Below are positions 36,864-46,511 of a stretch of DNA of 64,000 nucleotides, in pieces. The stretch spans positions 21,802-85,801 of the forward strand of contig JBMNVB010000007.1 in the NCBI GenBank assembly GCA_050946575.1. Reading direction: 5' to 3'. The stretch is from JALCRY01 sp050946575 (GTDB taxonomy: Bacteria > Bacillota > Clostridia > Peptostreptococcales > Anaerovoracaceae). Below the pieces are notes generated by a model. That model was not told the origin of the DNA. It did not search any database and worked only from the letters and a program-made list of their open reading frames with translations. The stretch's first letter is position 1; the number at the start of each line of letters is the position of its first letter. A program made the position numbers and the translations under genes.

Positions 36864-37790
36864 CTATCGCTTTACCTTCTCTCTCATTTTCGGCACTTCC
36901 TCCTTTATTACCACATCCGTGGTTTCAAGGAAGGCCTTCACGACCGGGGACAGATGTTTTTCCGACATCACTCCTATGGCGATGGGCCTGTATCTTTTCG
37001 GTTCAAGCGACACACTGGCGACTTTGCCGGGGTAATTCATCACGAGCGTCTCGCCCGCCAGCGAAACTCCCATGTTGTTCTGTATCATGTTTATGAGCAT
37101 CAGGTCGTCATCTATCTTGAAACGGGTGTACAGATCAAGTTCTTCTGCTTTGTCCCCAATATAATTGAGGTTCGAAAACGATTCGTCAAGCGAGCTCGTG
37201 TTTTCCAGGAACGGATATTCCGCGAGTTCCTCGAGCGTCACCGATTTTCTCCGTGCGAGAGGATTTCCCTTCGGGACAACAGCGAAGATCTCGTCATTGA
37301 ACAGGTGTCTGACCGGGAATTCGACTTCGCATTTGCCCATCACGGTCATATCGAGAAAAATGACGTCGGTTTTCCTTGAAATCAGCGAATCTCTGAGTTC
37401 CACGTCGCCCATCGCTAATACCCGTATTTTTACATCGGGATATTCGCTGTGGAATGCGCCGGCCACGGCCGGCAGCAGAGCTCCCGCGATACTCGTGAGC
37501 GAACCGATCCTGATCTCGCCTGCGACTACTCCCTGCAGAGCGCTGCATTCCTGCAGTATCCTTTCTTCCCAGATCTGTTCTTCTCTGAAAAACGGAAGAA
37601 GATATGCGCCTTCAGGCGTCGCTACCGCTCCCTTGTTCGTCCTGGCAAACAGTTTGAGCCCGAGTTCTTCCTCAAGGCTGTTCAGCATCTGCGTTATCCC
37701 GGACTGCGTGTAGCCCATCTCCTCCGCCGTTTTTGTAATGCTTCCGTTTTCCGCGATCCTTATGACCGCCTCGTATTTTCTGCTTTCCAT
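36864..37790 (-). CDS. LysR-family transcriptional regulator
   Basis: 308 residues. The N-terminal winged helix (KYEAVIRIAENGSITKTAEE...MGYTQSGITQML, about 4-40) and the C-terminal periplasmic-binding-like effector domain (about 90-295) are typical. It is transcribed alone, between the ADP-ribosylglycohydrolase gene and metG. LysR proteins usually control a divergent neighbour, but both flanking genes run the same way here, so no target can be named. Confidence 0.88.
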   Translation of the reverse strand: MESRKYEAVIRIAENGSITKTAEEMGYTQSGITQMLNSLEEELGLKLFARTNKGAVATPEGAYLLPFFREEQIWEERILQECSALQGVVAGEIRIGSLTSIAGALLPAVAGAFHSEYPDVKIRVLAMGDVELRDSLISRKTDVIFLDMTVMGKCEVEFPVRHLFNDEIFAVVPKGNPLARRKSVTLEELAEYPFLENTSSLDESFSNLNYIGDKAEELDLYTRFKIDDDLMLINMIQNNMGVSLAGETLVMNYPGKVASVSLEPKRYRPIAIGVMSEKHLSPVVKAFLETTDVVIKEEVPKMREKVKR

Positions 37791-37879
37791 ACCGCTCCTT
37801 CCGGCATTGCTTCCGTTGAAGAAATTTTATCCGATACACGGGAAAAAATCAATGCCGCAAAACTCCGCCGGATGATGTT

Positions 37880-38683
37880 TCATACCTCCTGAAATGCCTG
37901 TTCAAACTTTTTCAGGATGTCCGTCTCGACCTCATCGAGATATTCCATCGCGCTGCTGCGGATATTATCAGGTATCCCGAAATACGCCTCCGCGACGCCT
38001 CCCGTCACGGCGGCCAGGGTATCGCTGTCTCCGCCGATCGATATCGCGTTCCTGACCGCGTCTTCAAAGCTGCCGGCTTCGAAAAACGCCATCAATGCGG
38101 GCGGCACTGTGCCGCGGCACGATACGTCGAATCCGTAGTCATCCCTGATCTCATCCAATGTGAAGTCCATCGGGTAATAATAATAATTTATATAATCTTT
38201 TATCTCGCTCTTTCTCTTTCCTTCACGCGCCAGAAAGATCGCGGCCGCCACGGCCTCCGCACCCATGATCCCTTCCGGATGGTCGTGTGTGACCCTCGTC
38301 ACTTCGAATGAAAGTTCTGTGACCTCCCCGAGACTGCGGCCGGCGAAGCCGCACGGGCTGACGCGCATCGCGGCTCCGTTCCCGAAACTGTTATACGGCT
38401 GCGGATTTTCTTCATACAGCCACCTGTTGAACATCCCGCCGTACCCCGCGTCGGGATACCGGCGGCCGAGCCCCTGCATGTTCCGGACGGCCATCTCTGC
38501 GAGCCCGCCTTTCACGTCGCCCGGACCGGCGTCGGACTCCAGTATCGACTTCGCGACAGCCAGCGTCATTATGCTGTCGTCCGTGGGAGAACACTGAGGC
38601 GTGAAAAACTCAAAGTCCTTCCCCTTGTAATTGTTCCATTCGAATCTGGAACCGACAATATCACCGATGATCGCACCGAGCAT
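37880..38683 (-). CDS. ADP-ribosylglycohydrolase family protein
   Basis: 267-residue all-helical di-metal hydrolase of the DraG/ARH family. Metal-site motifs: GAIIGDIVGSRFEW at the N-terminus, TDDSIMTLAVA (about 34-44), VTHDHPEGIMGAEAVA (about 130-145) and SIGGDSDTLAAVTGG near 218. The enzymes remove ADP-ribose from proteins or small molecules; no DraT-like transferase or macrodomain gene is visible nearby. Start has GGAGG nine bases upstream. It precedes the LysR gene on the same strand with a 90-base spacer. Confidence 0.9.
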   Translation of the reverse strand: MLGAIIGDIVGSRFEWNNYKGKDFEFFTPQCSPTDDSIMTLAVAKSILESDAGPGDVKGGLAEMAVRNMQGLGRRYPDAGYGGMFNRWLYEENPQPYNSFGNGAAMRVSPCGFAGRSLGEVTELSFEVTRVTHDHPEGIMGAEAVAAAIFLAREGKRKSEIKDYINYYYYPMDFTLDEIRDDYGFDVSCRGTVPPALMAFFEAGSFEDAVRNAISIGGDSDTLAAVTGGVAEAYFGIPDNIRSSAMEYLDEVETDILKKFEQAFQEV

Positions 38684-38787
38684 AAATCATACCTCCGTAA
38701 AGCAGCATTGATACATCAGACCGCCTGTTATTTATCAGTATACACCATCCCTCCTCTTCCCGCCTCCGCTTCTTCCAATAACAGAAA

Positions 38788-38815
38788 AAGGGCCGGACAT
38801 CAGTCCGACCCGTTT
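38788..38815 (-). terminator. rho-independent terminator of hsp20
   Basis: GGGCCGGAC/GTCCGACCC stem (38790-38811) followed on the minus strand by CTTTTTCTG-like T run. Confidence 0.85.
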
Positions 38816-38852
38816 AAGAGGATTGTATGTGCACCAATTGATCAGCAAATGG

Positions 38853-39281
38853 TTACTTTACTTCTATCTGCTTTGTTTCAGGAATACTTTCCTTTTCCTT
38901 TGGCAGCTTCAGCGAGAGCACCCCGTTGTCATACGACGCTTCGATATTATCGGTGTCGATACCCGTCACATCGAAGTTCCTTACGAACTTCCCGTAACGT
39001 CTTTCTCTTCTTACATACTTTTCATTCTCGTCCTTTTCTTCGTTCTCTTCTTTATGCTCCGCGGATATCCTGAGGATATCATTATCGAGGTCTACCGAGA
39101 TATCTTCCTTCTTGAAGCCCGGCAGGTCCGCCTTCAGTTCAAAATGGTCATCTCTTTCGATAACATCGGTCCTGAACTGCGATACGTCCGTGGACAGATC
39201 ACCGAAGAAATTCTTTTCCAGATTGTCGAGATAATTAAAAATACTGTTTCCGCTTCTTTCAAATGGCATCAGATCAAACAT
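38853..39281 (-). CDS. Hsp20/alpha-crystallin small heat-shock protein
   Basis: 142-residue ATP-independent holdase. The alpha-crystallin domain spans about 35-130 (DVIERDDHFELKADLPGFKKED ... GIDTDNIEASYDNGVLSLKLP), with the A-x-x-x-G-V-L-x-L-type strand and a C-terminal extension. Start has AAAGGAGG. A perfect CIRCE inverted repeat 66-92 bases upstream implies repression by HrcA, which is unusual because CIRCE more often governs groESL and hrcA-dnaK. Own terminator downstream. Confidence 0.94.
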   Translation of the reverse strand: MFDLMPFERSGNSIFNYLDNLEKNFFGDLSTDVSQFRTDVIERDDHFELKADLPGFKKEDISVDLDNDILRISAEHKEENEEKDENEKYVRRERRYGKFVRNFDVTGIDTDNIEASYDNGVLSLKLPKEKESIPETKQIEVK

Positions 39282-39346
39282 TTTTTGTACCTCCTTTTAT
39301 GTCCTGTTATTACTGTACCACGCTGCGGGGATTTTAAACGCATTTT

Positions 39347-39373
39347 TTAGCACTCTTTTTGTGAGAGTGCTAA
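39347..39373. promoter_or_regulatory. CIRCE element (HrcA operator)
   Basis: TTAGCACTC-N9-GAGTGCTAA, an exact match to the CIRCE consensus, positioned in the hsp20 promoter region. Confidence 0.95.
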
Positions 39374-39469
39374 CAAAATTTTAGAAACGGCTGAATTCCA
39401 ACGTTTGCAGGCTGTAAATTTTTTTGATTTTTTCCCGCATCAATGCGTTTCAGCACTGTTTCGGGCGCG

Positions 39470-39500
39470 AAAAAACCGGCGGGCCGCGGCCGCGCCGGCT
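39470..39500 (-). terminator. rho-independent terminator of the PLP decarboxylase gene
   Basis: On the minus strand CCGGCG ... CGCCGG (39498-39476) with a GC-rich loop, then T6. Confidence 0.75.
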
Positions 39501-39519
39501 CTTTTATTCAGTTATAGTA

Positions 39520-40740
39520 TCACGTTTCGAGAACAGTGCCGTCTGTTTTCAGGAACAGCTCCGCCGGCTTTCCGAACGACGAAAATGCGAACGGCGACAA
39601 TGTCGCTCCGTAGCATCCGGCATTCGTCACGGCGAGGACATCCCCCGCCCTGAGCTTCGGCATTGATATTTCCCTTGCGATGATATCGGTGTTCGTGCAG
39701 AGATTTCCCACGAGTGTGACAGTCTCGACCTCCTGGGAATCCGTGAGCGCGATGAACTCATACGAGTTCTCCGTAGTGAAGAGCGGCTCGTATCCTTCCG
39801 GAGTCTGATCACCGCCGAAATGCTTCGCGGCCATCTCCAGGCACGGCCGCGCGAAACCGTTCAGAGTATTGTACAGAATAATGAATATCCGTCCGCGCGA
39901 TTCCTTCCGGTCCATGACTTTCGTGCAGTACGTCCCGGCCGGACCGCAGACAAACCTGCCGGTCTCGATGATTATCCTCGTGCCTTCGAGCCTGTCGGAG
40001 AATATTTTCCTGAATGAAGATACCGTCTGTCCGAGGCGCTGAGTATCGACCTCGTCGTCGCCCGGCCCGAACGGTATGCCGATGCCGGATCCGAGATTCA
40101 GGAAACCGAGCGGCCTTCCGAGCGCCTGCGCGAAATCCGCCGCGCATTTGAACAGTCTCTCGTAGTACCTCGCGATCAGCTTCGTGTCGAGCACCTGGCT
40201 CATGAGATGGACATGGACCCCTTCGATCTCGATGTTTTCCATCCGTTCCCATTCCGGGAGCATCTCGAACGCCTTTTCGGCATCAATGCCGAATTTCTGC
40301 GGCACTCCCTCTTTTCCTCTGAACGTGAACGACGGATTGATCCTGAGACCGATCTTCGCCTTTTCGCCGAGCCTTCCGGCGGCTTCATTTATCCTCGCGA
40401 CCTCATCAACGCTGTCCGCAATGATTATCGAGTGCGGCAGCGCCTCTTCGATGTCCTTCACGCTTTTCCCCGGCGCCGAATAGAGGATATCCTCTTTTTT
40501 CACGCCCCGCCCTTTTGCGAGCATGACCTCGGCAAGACTCGCTGCGTCCGCGCCGAACCCGTTGCTGAACATGCAGTCCAGGACCGCGGGCGCGGGGTTC
40601 GCCTTCACCGAAAACAGAAAATCGACTCCTTTGAAATCATGCCTGAGCTGAGCAATGCGTTCGAGGATCACCCGCTCTTCATAGAGATAAAAACAATTAC
40701 GATCTTCGCTTTGCTGCAGAATAACATTATCGGGAATCAT
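39520..40740 (-). CDS. PLP-dependent group IV decarboxylase (ornithine/diaminopimelate/carboxynorspermidine type)
   Basis: 406-residue alanine-racemase-fold decarboxylase. The PLP lysine is in FLFSVKANPAP near residue 46, the Gly-rich phosphate loop is NLGSGIGIPFG near 220, and the substrate-side segment ETGRFVCGPAG near 265. A C-terminal Cys region (NLCTNTDII and NAGCYGATLSPFAFSSF) is also present. It is not a close match to lysA, which carries a distinctive E-P-G-R motif; here it is ETGR. Substrate could be an amino acid such as ornithine, lysine or a siderophore-like precursor. It is monocistronic and has its own terminator. Confidence 0.83.
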   Translation of the reverse strand: MIPDNVILQQSEDRNCFYLYEERVILERIAQLRHDFKGVDFLFSVKANPAPAVLDCMFSNGFGADAASLAEVMLAKGRGVKKEDILYSAPGKSVKDIEEALPHSIIIADSVDEVARINEAAGRLGEKAKIGLRINPSFTFRGKEGVPQKFGIDAEKAFEMLPEWERMENIEIEGVHVHLMSQVLDTKLIARYYERLFKCAADFAQALGRPLGFLNLGSGIGIPFGPGDDEVDTQRLGQTVSSFRKIFSDRLEGTRIIIETGRFVCGPAGTYCTKVMDRKESRGRIFIILYNTLNGFARPCLEMAAKHFGGDQTPEGYEPLFTTENSYEFIALTDSQEVETVTLVGNLCTNTDIIAREISMPKLRAGDVLAVTNAGCYGATLSPFAFSSFGKPAELFLKTDGTVLET

Positions 40741-40894
40741 CTGATCACCCTGCCTCTCACTGCTGAATACTTCTGCTTCCTTTTCAGCTTCCCTTCTGTC
40801 TTAATTGTCTGACTTTTTGCCGCTTTAGTCAAGTGTGCTGCGGGATGTCTGACCGCGCGGGCCGGGACCCCGTCCGCACAGGCGCTTCCGGCCG

Positions 40895-41152
40895 CTATTC
40901 GTTTTCCCGCTCGTACGCTTCCTTCACGGCGCGCGCGAGCTGATCCGCGCAGGACGTGGGGTTCAGGCCGCAGGTGTTCCCCGCGAGCTTATCGTATATC
41001 TCGTCCACTGTCATGCCGTCGACCAGTTTGCTGATGGCCTTGAGATTTCCGTTGCAGCCGCCCGTGAACCTGATATCGCGGACGACATCGCCGTCGAGCC
41101 TGAAATCTATTTTCGTGGAACATGTCCCGTGTGTCTTATATGTATGATCCAT
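40895..41152 (-). CDS. TSCPD-domain protein (TIGR03905-type)
   Basis: 85-residue protein matching the small TSCPD family, a domain otherwise found at the C-terminus of vitamin B12-dependent ribonucleotide reductases. Conserved features seen: THGTCSTKIDF near residue 7, FTGGCNGNLKAISKLVDG (about 29-46) and GNTCGLNPTSCADQLARAV. Four conserved cysteines suggest a metal site. Function of the stand-alone form is not established. Confidence 0.9.
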   Translation of the reverse strand: MDHTYKTHGTCSTKIDFRLDGDVVRDIRFTGGCNGNLKAISKLVDGMTVDEIYDKLAGNTCGLNPTSCADQLARAVKEAYERENE

Positions 41153-41263
41153 TTTCTTTCATTCCTTCCCGCGGCGGCCTGTCCTGCCGGTACGGGCGCC
41201 CGTGCCCGGACATCCGGCCCGCGTCCGCCGCGCCTTATTGTATATTACCACTTTGCGCAATGA

Positions 41264-41287
41264 AAAAACTCCCTTGCGGGAGTTTTT
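41264..41287. terminator. bidirectional terminator downstream of purD
   Basis: AAAAACTCCC/GGGAGTTTTT with TTGC loop, T run in both directions. A second perfect stem CAGGCATT/AATGCCTG at about 41405-41427 overlaps the purD end. Confidence 0.88.
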
Positions 41288-41417
41288 CCAGGGTATTAGG
41301 GTTATTAGGGTATAGAAAGTATAACTTCCTATTTAAGGGATTATGACAGTTATTTTGCCAAAAGTCAATAATAGTGAGACTATTTTTCAGTAATTTTTCA
41401 ATTACAGGCATTGATAC

Positions 41418-42683
41418 TTAATGCCTGACTATAGTACCGATGTCCCTTCTGAAATGCGCTCCGTCGAAATGTATCCTCGAGACATTTTCGAACGCTTTCG
41501 CTCTGGCCTCGTCATGAGTGTCCCCCATGCACATGACGCCGAGCACGCGTCCGCCGCTGGTCACGATATTTCCGGCGCTGTCGAATTTCGTCCCCGCGTG
41601 GAATACGACGCAGTCGTCGTCCACGTCGCCGAGCCCGGTAATGACCTTCCCCTTCGCGTAGCTGCCGGGGTATCCGCCGGACGCCATTACTACCGTGACT
41701 GCCCTCCTGTCAGACCATTTTATATCAATGTCCGCGAGCCTGTTGTCTATTACGGCTTCGAAAATATCGAACAGATCGGTATCGAGCCTCGCGAGCACCG
41801 ACTGGCATTCGGGGTCGCCGAATCTGTTGTTGAATTCTATTACCTTCGGACCGTCTTCGGAGATCATCAGACCGACGAACAGGACTCCCTGGAAATCGAG
41901 TCCGTCTTCCCGGAATCCCCTGAGCGTAGGCTGAAGGATCTCGTCCATGATCCTCTTTTCGAGTTCCGGCGTGAACACGAGGCTCGGCGAGTACGAACCC
42001 ATGCCGCCTGTGTTCGGTCCTTCGTCTCCGTCGTTCACGCGCTTATAATCCTGCGCGGACTCCATCGGGACTATCGTATTATGATCCACGAAGCAGAGCA
42101 TCGAAGCCTCGACTCCGGTGAGACATTCCTCCACGACGACGAGATCGGCCGCGCTGCCGAACCTGCGCTTGCCCATCATTTCCTCGATGCCGCGCATTGC
42201 TTCTTCTTCATTCTGAGCGATGATCACGCCCTTGCCGGCCGCCAGCCCGTCGGCCTTCAGCACCATCGGGAAGCCGAACACTCCGATGTCGGCCGTGAGG
42301 CTTTCCCTGTCCGTATATTCTTTGTACTTCGCGGTCGGGATGCCGTGACGCTCGAGGAAGCTCTTGGTGAATGACTTGCTGCCCTCGAGGCGCGCGCAGC
42401 TTTTGTTCGGGCCGAACGCGCGGATGCCTTTCTCATTCATCGCGTCGACGATGCCCATCGACAGCGGGACTTCAGGTCCCACCACGACGAGATCTATGTT
42501 CTCGGCCGAGGCGAATTCCGTAAGCTTATCAATGTCCGTGTCTCCGATATCCACGCAGACCGCCTGCTCCGCGATCCCGGCATTCCCGGGCGCGCAGTAT
42601 ATCTCGTCCACCTTCGGGCTCTGCGAAAGCTTCCAGACGATAGCGTGTTCGCGGCCGCCGCCGCCGACTACGAGTACCTTCAT
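41418..42683 (-). CDS. purD: phosphoribosylamine-glycine ligase
   Basis: GAR synthetase, second step of purine synthesis, 421 residues. ATP-grasp fold; the N-terminal MKVLVVGGGGREHAIVWKL is diagnostic, as are FGPNKSCARLEGSKSFTK (about 94-111) and RFGDPECQSVL near 290. It starts within the purF stop (4-base overlap) and is the last gene of the operon. The terminal position of purD is the usual Firmicute order. Confidence 0.97.
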   Translation of the reverse strand: MKVLVVGGGGREHAIVWKLSQSPKVDEIYCAPGNAGIAEQAVCVDIGDTDIDKLTEFASAENIDLVVVGPEVPLSMGIVDAMNEKGIRAFGPNKSCARLEGSKSFTKSFLERHGIPTAKYKEYTDRESLTADIGVFGFPMVLKADGLAAGKGVIIAQNEEEAMRGIEEMMGKRRFGSAADLVVVEECLTGVEASMLCFVDHNTIVPMESAQDYKRVNDGDEGPNTGGMGSYSPSLVFTPELEKRIMDEILQPTLRGFREDGLDFQGVLFVGLMISEDGPKVIEFNNRFGDPECQSVLARLDTDLFDIFEAVIDNRLADIDIKWSDRRAVTVVMASGGYPGSYAKGKVITGLGDVDDDCVVFHAGTKFDSAGNIVTSGGRVLGVMCMGDTHDEARAKAFENVSRIHFDGAHFRRDIGTIVRH

Positions 42684-44122
42684 TTTTTCTCCTCCGATTT
42701 TTCGCTCAGCTTTTTATCATATCTGCTTTTGTTCCCCTCGCCGGGGACCTCCGTAGCGTAATCGCCGCTGAAGCACGCGTCGCAGTATCCGACGCCGGGT
42801 TCATTCCCGATCAGCATGCCGAGGTTCTTCACGCTGAGATACCCGAGGCTGTCCGCGCCGATAGCGTCTGCGATCTTGTCCATCGGGTACTGGCACGCGA
42901 TCAGGTATTCCCGCGAATCAATGTCCGTACCGTAGAAGCAGGGGTTCATGAACGCGGGAGCGGACGACATCATGTGCACTTCCTTCGCGCCCGCTTCGCG
43001 CAGGAGCTTCACTATCCTGGCGCATGTCGTTCCGCGCACGATGGAATCGTCAACGAGCACGACGCGCTTCCCCTTAACGGTCTCGGTTATGACGTTCAGC
43101 TTTATCCGGACCTTGTCCTCGCGGGCCTTCTGCCCCGGAGCGATGAATGTCCTTCCGATATATTTGTTCTTTATGAATCCTATGCCGTACGGGATGCCGC
43201 TCTGGTTCGAATATCCGAGCGCCGCGTCAAGCCCCGAATCCGGCACGCCTACCACGACGTCCGCCTGGACGGGGTGCTCCATCGCGAGGCACGCGCCCGC
43301 TCTGATCCTCGCCTCGTGGACGCTCCTTCCTTCGATGACCGAATCCGGTCTCGCGAAATACAGATATTCGAAGATACAGATCTTATGCGGCTTCTTATCG
43401 CAGTGATCCCGTATCGATCTTATTCCGTCCTTTTCGAATACGACGATCTCTCCCGGATCCACGTCACGGATATATTTCGCTCCGACCGCGTCGAGCGCGC
43501 ATGTTTCGGACGCGATGATATACGTCCCGTCCTCGCACTGCCCATAGCAGAGCGGCCTGAACCCGTGCTCGTCCCTCACGGCGACGATCTTCGTGGCGGA
43601 CATTATCACCATCGAATACGCGCCCTTGATGATATCCATCGCATTGTTCACGGCCTCTTCGATCGAGCCCGTCTTGATGCGCTCCTTCGTGATGATGTAG
43701 GATATGACCTCCGTGTCGCTCGTCGTATGGAATATCGAGCCCTGCAGCTCGAGCTCGGTCCTGAGCTCGTACATGTTCACGATATTCCCGTTATGCGACA
43801 GCGCCATGCGGCCCTTGTGATGATTCACCACGATCGGCTGGGAATTGAATCGCTCGCTGGAGCCGGTAGTCGAATATCTGACATGGCCCACGGCAAGCTG
43901 CCCTTCGCCGAGACTCTTCAGTATCTCGGGCGTGAACACGTCATTCACGATGCCCGAATCCTTGTAATCATTGAATACGCCGTCGTCGTTCACTACGATC
44001 CCGCAGCTCTCCTGCCCGCGGTGCTGGAGCGCGAACAGACCGTAATACGTGGTGTGCGCAACGTCCTGCGTCTTCGTTCCGAATATCCCGAAAACGCCGC
44101 ATTCTTCTCTTAAGCTGCTCAT
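42680..44122 (-). CDS. purF: amidophosphoribosyltransferase
   Basis: Committed step of purine synthesis: PRPP plus glutamine to phosphoribosylamine. 480 residues. The N-terminal glutamine amidotransferase begins after a short propeptide (MSSLREE then CGVFGIFG, nucleophile Cys8). The C-terminal PRTase has the PRPP loop VLVDDSIVRGTT near 345. Cysteines CIFEYLYFARPDS and CDACFSGDY fit the Bacillus-type Fe-S form, which oxygen inactivates. Overlaps purN and purD by four bases each. Confidence 0.97.
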   Translation of the reverse strand: MSSLREECGVFGIFGTKTQDVAHTTYYGLFALQHRGQESCGIVVNDDGVFNDYKDSGIVNDVFTPEILKSLGEGQLAVGHVRYSTTGSSERFNSQPIVVNHHKGRMALSHNGNIVNMYELRTELELQGSIFHTTSDTEVISYIITKERIKTGSIEEAVNNAMDIIKGAYSMVIMSATKIVAVRDEHGFRPLCYGQCEDGTYIIASETCALDAVGAKYIRDVDPGEIVVFEKDGIRSIRDHCDKKPHKICIFEYLYFARPDSVIEGRSVHEARIRAGACLAMEHPVQADVVVGVPDSGLDAALGYSNQSGIPYGIGFIKNKYIGRTFIAPGQKAREDKVRIKLNVITETVKGKRVVLVDDSIVRGTTCARIVKLLREAGAKEVHMMSSAPAFMNPCFYGTDIDSREYLIACQYPMDKIADAIGADSLGYLSVKNLGMLIGNEPGVGYCDACFSGDYATEVPGEGNKSRYDKKLSEKSEEKK

Positions 44123-44721
44123 GCCTTCCCCCGTTTCTCCGCTATCATTCCTATCGCCTTCGGCAGTATCACGTGCTCCGTCTCGAGAACGCGCGCCGCC
44201 AGGCTTTCCGGCGTGTCATCCGGCAGCACCGGCACATGACTCTGGAGAATGGGCTCTCCCGTATCAATGCCTTCATTCACATAGTGCACTGTCGCTCCGG
44301 ATTCCGTGTCCCCGGCTTCCAGTACCATGCGATGCACATTTATCCCGTAGCAGTTTTTGCCGCCGTGCTTCGGCAGCAATGCCGGATGTATGTTTATTAT
44401 CCTGTGATCGTATTTCTTTATTATCGAAGGAGCCACGATGCTGAGATACCCCGCCAGCACGACGAGATCCGTATCCTCTTCATCCAGCGCCTTCTCCACG
44501 GCCTTCATGCGGTCGTCCATGTCCGGATAATTGTTCTTTGTGATGCATTTTACCTTTATCCCGTGCTTCTTCGCCCTGTCTATGGCGCCGATGCCGTCCT
44601 TGCCGGCTATCAGCTGCACGATCTTCACTCCCGTGAGCTGCCCCGACTCCACAGCGTCTATTATCGACTGGAAATCGGTCCCGCCGCCCGACGCGAGCAC
44701 GCTGACCCTCATGTCACTCAT
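44119..44721 (-). CDS. purN: phosphoribosylglycinamide formyltransferase
   Basis: Transfers formyl from 10-formyl-THF to GAR, 200 residues. The N-terminal VSVLASGGGTDFQSIIDA, and the catalytic triad region INIHPALLPKHGG (Asn/His) with later DTESGATVHYVNEGIDTG, are characteristic. Overlaps purM by eight and purF by four bases. The one-carbon donor is supplied through glyA at 55227. Confidence 0.97.
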   Translation of the reverse strand: MSDMRVSVLASGGGTDFQSIIDAVESGQLTGVKIVQLIAGKDGIGAIDRAKKHGIKVKCITKNNYPDMDDRMKAVEKALDEEDTDLVVLAGYLSIVAPSIIKKYDHRIINIHPALLPKHGGKNCYGINVHRMVLEAGDTESGATVHYVNEGIDTGEPILQSHVPVLPDDTPESLAARVLETEHVILPKAIGMIAEKRGKA

Positions 44722-45748
44722 TTATTATCACTTTCTCCGTTTCAGATCTGACTGCTGTCCCGATGATCCGCGCGTCTTCTCCGGTCTCTGCAAGCGCCTT
44801 CAAAACATCGTCCGCCTGCTCTTCCGGCACGAACATCATCATGCCGATGCCCATATTGAACGTGCGGTACATCTCGTCCTCTTCGATATCCCCCGCGCTC
44901 ATGAGCACGCCGAATACCGGCGGGACGTCCCATGCGCCCTTTTCGAACCGCGCCGCTATGCCTTCCGGCAGCACTCGCGGCACATTCTCGTAAAAACCTC
45001 CGCCTGTTATATGGCAGATGCCGCGCACGTCGAATGACGGCACGACCGCGGCGCATTGATCCGCATATATCCTTGTCGGCCGCAGCAATGCCTCGCCGAC
45101 TGTTTCTCCGAGTTCGTCGACGCGGGTGTCAACGGTCCACCCCATTTTCTCAAAACATATTTTTCTAACGAGCGAGTACCCGTTGCTGTGCACTCCGCTG
45201 GACGGGAGCCCGATGATCACATCGCCTTCCTTTATCCCGGCGCCCGTTATCATTTTATCCTTATCGACGATACCGACGCTGAATCCGGCCATGTCATACT
45301 CGCCCTCGCCGTAGAAGCCCGGCATCTCGGCGGTCTCGCCGCCGACGAGCGCGCTCCTGCCCTGCACGCATCCTTCCGTCACGCCCTTCACGATATCGGC
45401 GATCTTCTCGGCCGACACTTTCCCGGTCGCGATATAGTCAAGGAAGAACAGGGGCGTCGCGCCCTGGCAGAGTATGTCGTTCACGCACATCGCGACGCAG
45501 TCGATGCCCACGGTGTCATGCTTATCCATCATGAACGCGATCTTGAGCTTCGTGCCGACGCCGTCTGTACCGCTCACGAGCACCGGCTCCTTCATGCCGC
45601 CCGGCAGCCTGTACAGGCTGCCGAAGCTGCCGAGCCCGGTAAGCACGTTTTCATCAAACGTTTTCTTCACATGATCCTTCATCAGACCAACGGCGCGTTC
45701 GCCTTCTTTCGTATCAACGCCCGCGTCCTTGTATGTCAGTTTTGCCAT
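44714..45748 (-). CDS. purM: phosphoribosylformylglycinamidine cyclo-ligase
   Basis: AIR synthetase, 344 residues, closing the imidazole ring using ATP. Typical segments: YKDAGVDTKEGERAV at the N-terminus, VSGTDGVGTKLKIAF near 58, CVNDILCQGATPLFFLDY near 87, and GGGFYENVPRVLP near 243. Fifth-from-last in the pur operon; overlaps purN. Confidence 0.97.
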   Translation of the reverse strand: MAKLTYKDAGVDTKEGERAVGLMKDHVKKTFDENVLTGLGSFGSLYRLPGGMKEPVLVSGTDGVGTKLKIAFMMDKHDTVGIDCVAMCVNDILCQGATPLFFLDYIATGKVSAEKIADIVKGVTEGCVQGRSALVGGETAEMPGFYGEGEYDMAGFSVGIVDKDKMITGAGIKEGDVIIGLPSSGVHSNGYSLVRKICFEKMGWTVDTRVDELGETVGEALLRPTRIYADQCAAVVPSFDVRGICHITGGGFYENVPRVLPEGIAARFEKGAWDVPPVFGVLMSAGDIEEDEMYRTFNMGIGMMMFVPEEQADDVLKALAETGEDARIIGTAVRSETEKVIINE

Positions 45749-45761
45749 TTCGCTCTCCCGT

Positions 45762-46487
45762 CTATTTGCACGCCTCGGTCACGCGTCTGAAAACTTCCTG
45801 ATACGTCTCCTCGACGTTCCCGAGATCTCTTCTGAATCTGTCCTTGTCCATCTTTTCGTTCGTCTCGACGTCCCAGAGCCTGCATGTGTCAGGCGAGATC
45901 TCGTCAGCGAGGATTATCTCATCGTGGAACTTTCCGAACTCGAGCTTGAAATCAACGAGCTTCAGGCCGATCCCGAGGAAGAATTTCTGCAGATATTTAT
46001 CGACGGCGAGCGCCATTTCTCTGACCTTTTCGTATTCCTCCCTCGTCGACAGTCCGAGCGCGATCGCGTGATCCTCTACCATCAGCGGATCGTGCAGCTC
46101 GTCATTCTTATACGATGTCTCGAACGACGGCTCCGCGAACACTATGCCTTCTTCGACGCCGTATCTCTTCGCGAACGAACCGGCGGAGATATTCCTTACA
46201 ATGCATTCGAGCGGCAGGATCTTGACATTCTTTACGACCGTCTCTCTGTCGCTGATCTCCTCCACGAAATGCGTCGGGATGCCCGCTTCCTTCGACAGTT
46301 TGTCCATGAGCATATTCGACATCCTGTTATTCACGACGCCCTTCCCGAGTATCGTTCCCTTTTTGAGTCCGTCGAACGCCGTCGCGGAGTCCTTGTATTC
46401 AACGATCAGATAATCCGGATCGTCCGTAGCGAAAACCTTCTTTGCTTTTCCTTCGTAGATCTGTTCGCCTTTTTTATATTCCGACAT
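45762..46487 (-). CDS. purC: phosphoribosylaminoimidazole-succinocarboxamide synthase
   Basis: SAICAR synthetase, 241 residues, joining aspartate to CAIR. It has the N-terminal EQIYEGKAKKVFATDDPDYL, VRNISAGSFAKRYG near 97, and DFKLEFGKF near 180. It lies 13 bases before purM and 24 bases after purE. Confidence 0.97.
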   Translation of the reverse strand: MSEYKKGEQIYEGKAKKVFATDDPDYLIVEYKDSATAFDGLKKGTILGKGVVNNRMSNMLMDKLSKEAGIPTHFVEEISDRETVVKNVKILPLECIVRNISAGSFAKRYGVEEGIVFAEPSFETSYKNDELHDPLMVEDHAIALGLSTREEYEKVREMALAVDKYLQKFFLGIGLKLVDFKLEFGKFHDEIILADEISPDTCRLWDVETNEKMDKDRFRRDLGNVEETYQEVFRRVTEACK

Positions 46488-46511
46488 TTTTTACCTCCCT
46501 GTCAGAAGCGG

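Noticed and set aside
41291..41313. Telomere-like TTAGGG repeats
   Set aside because: Only about three imperfect units next to a terminator; too short to mean anything.
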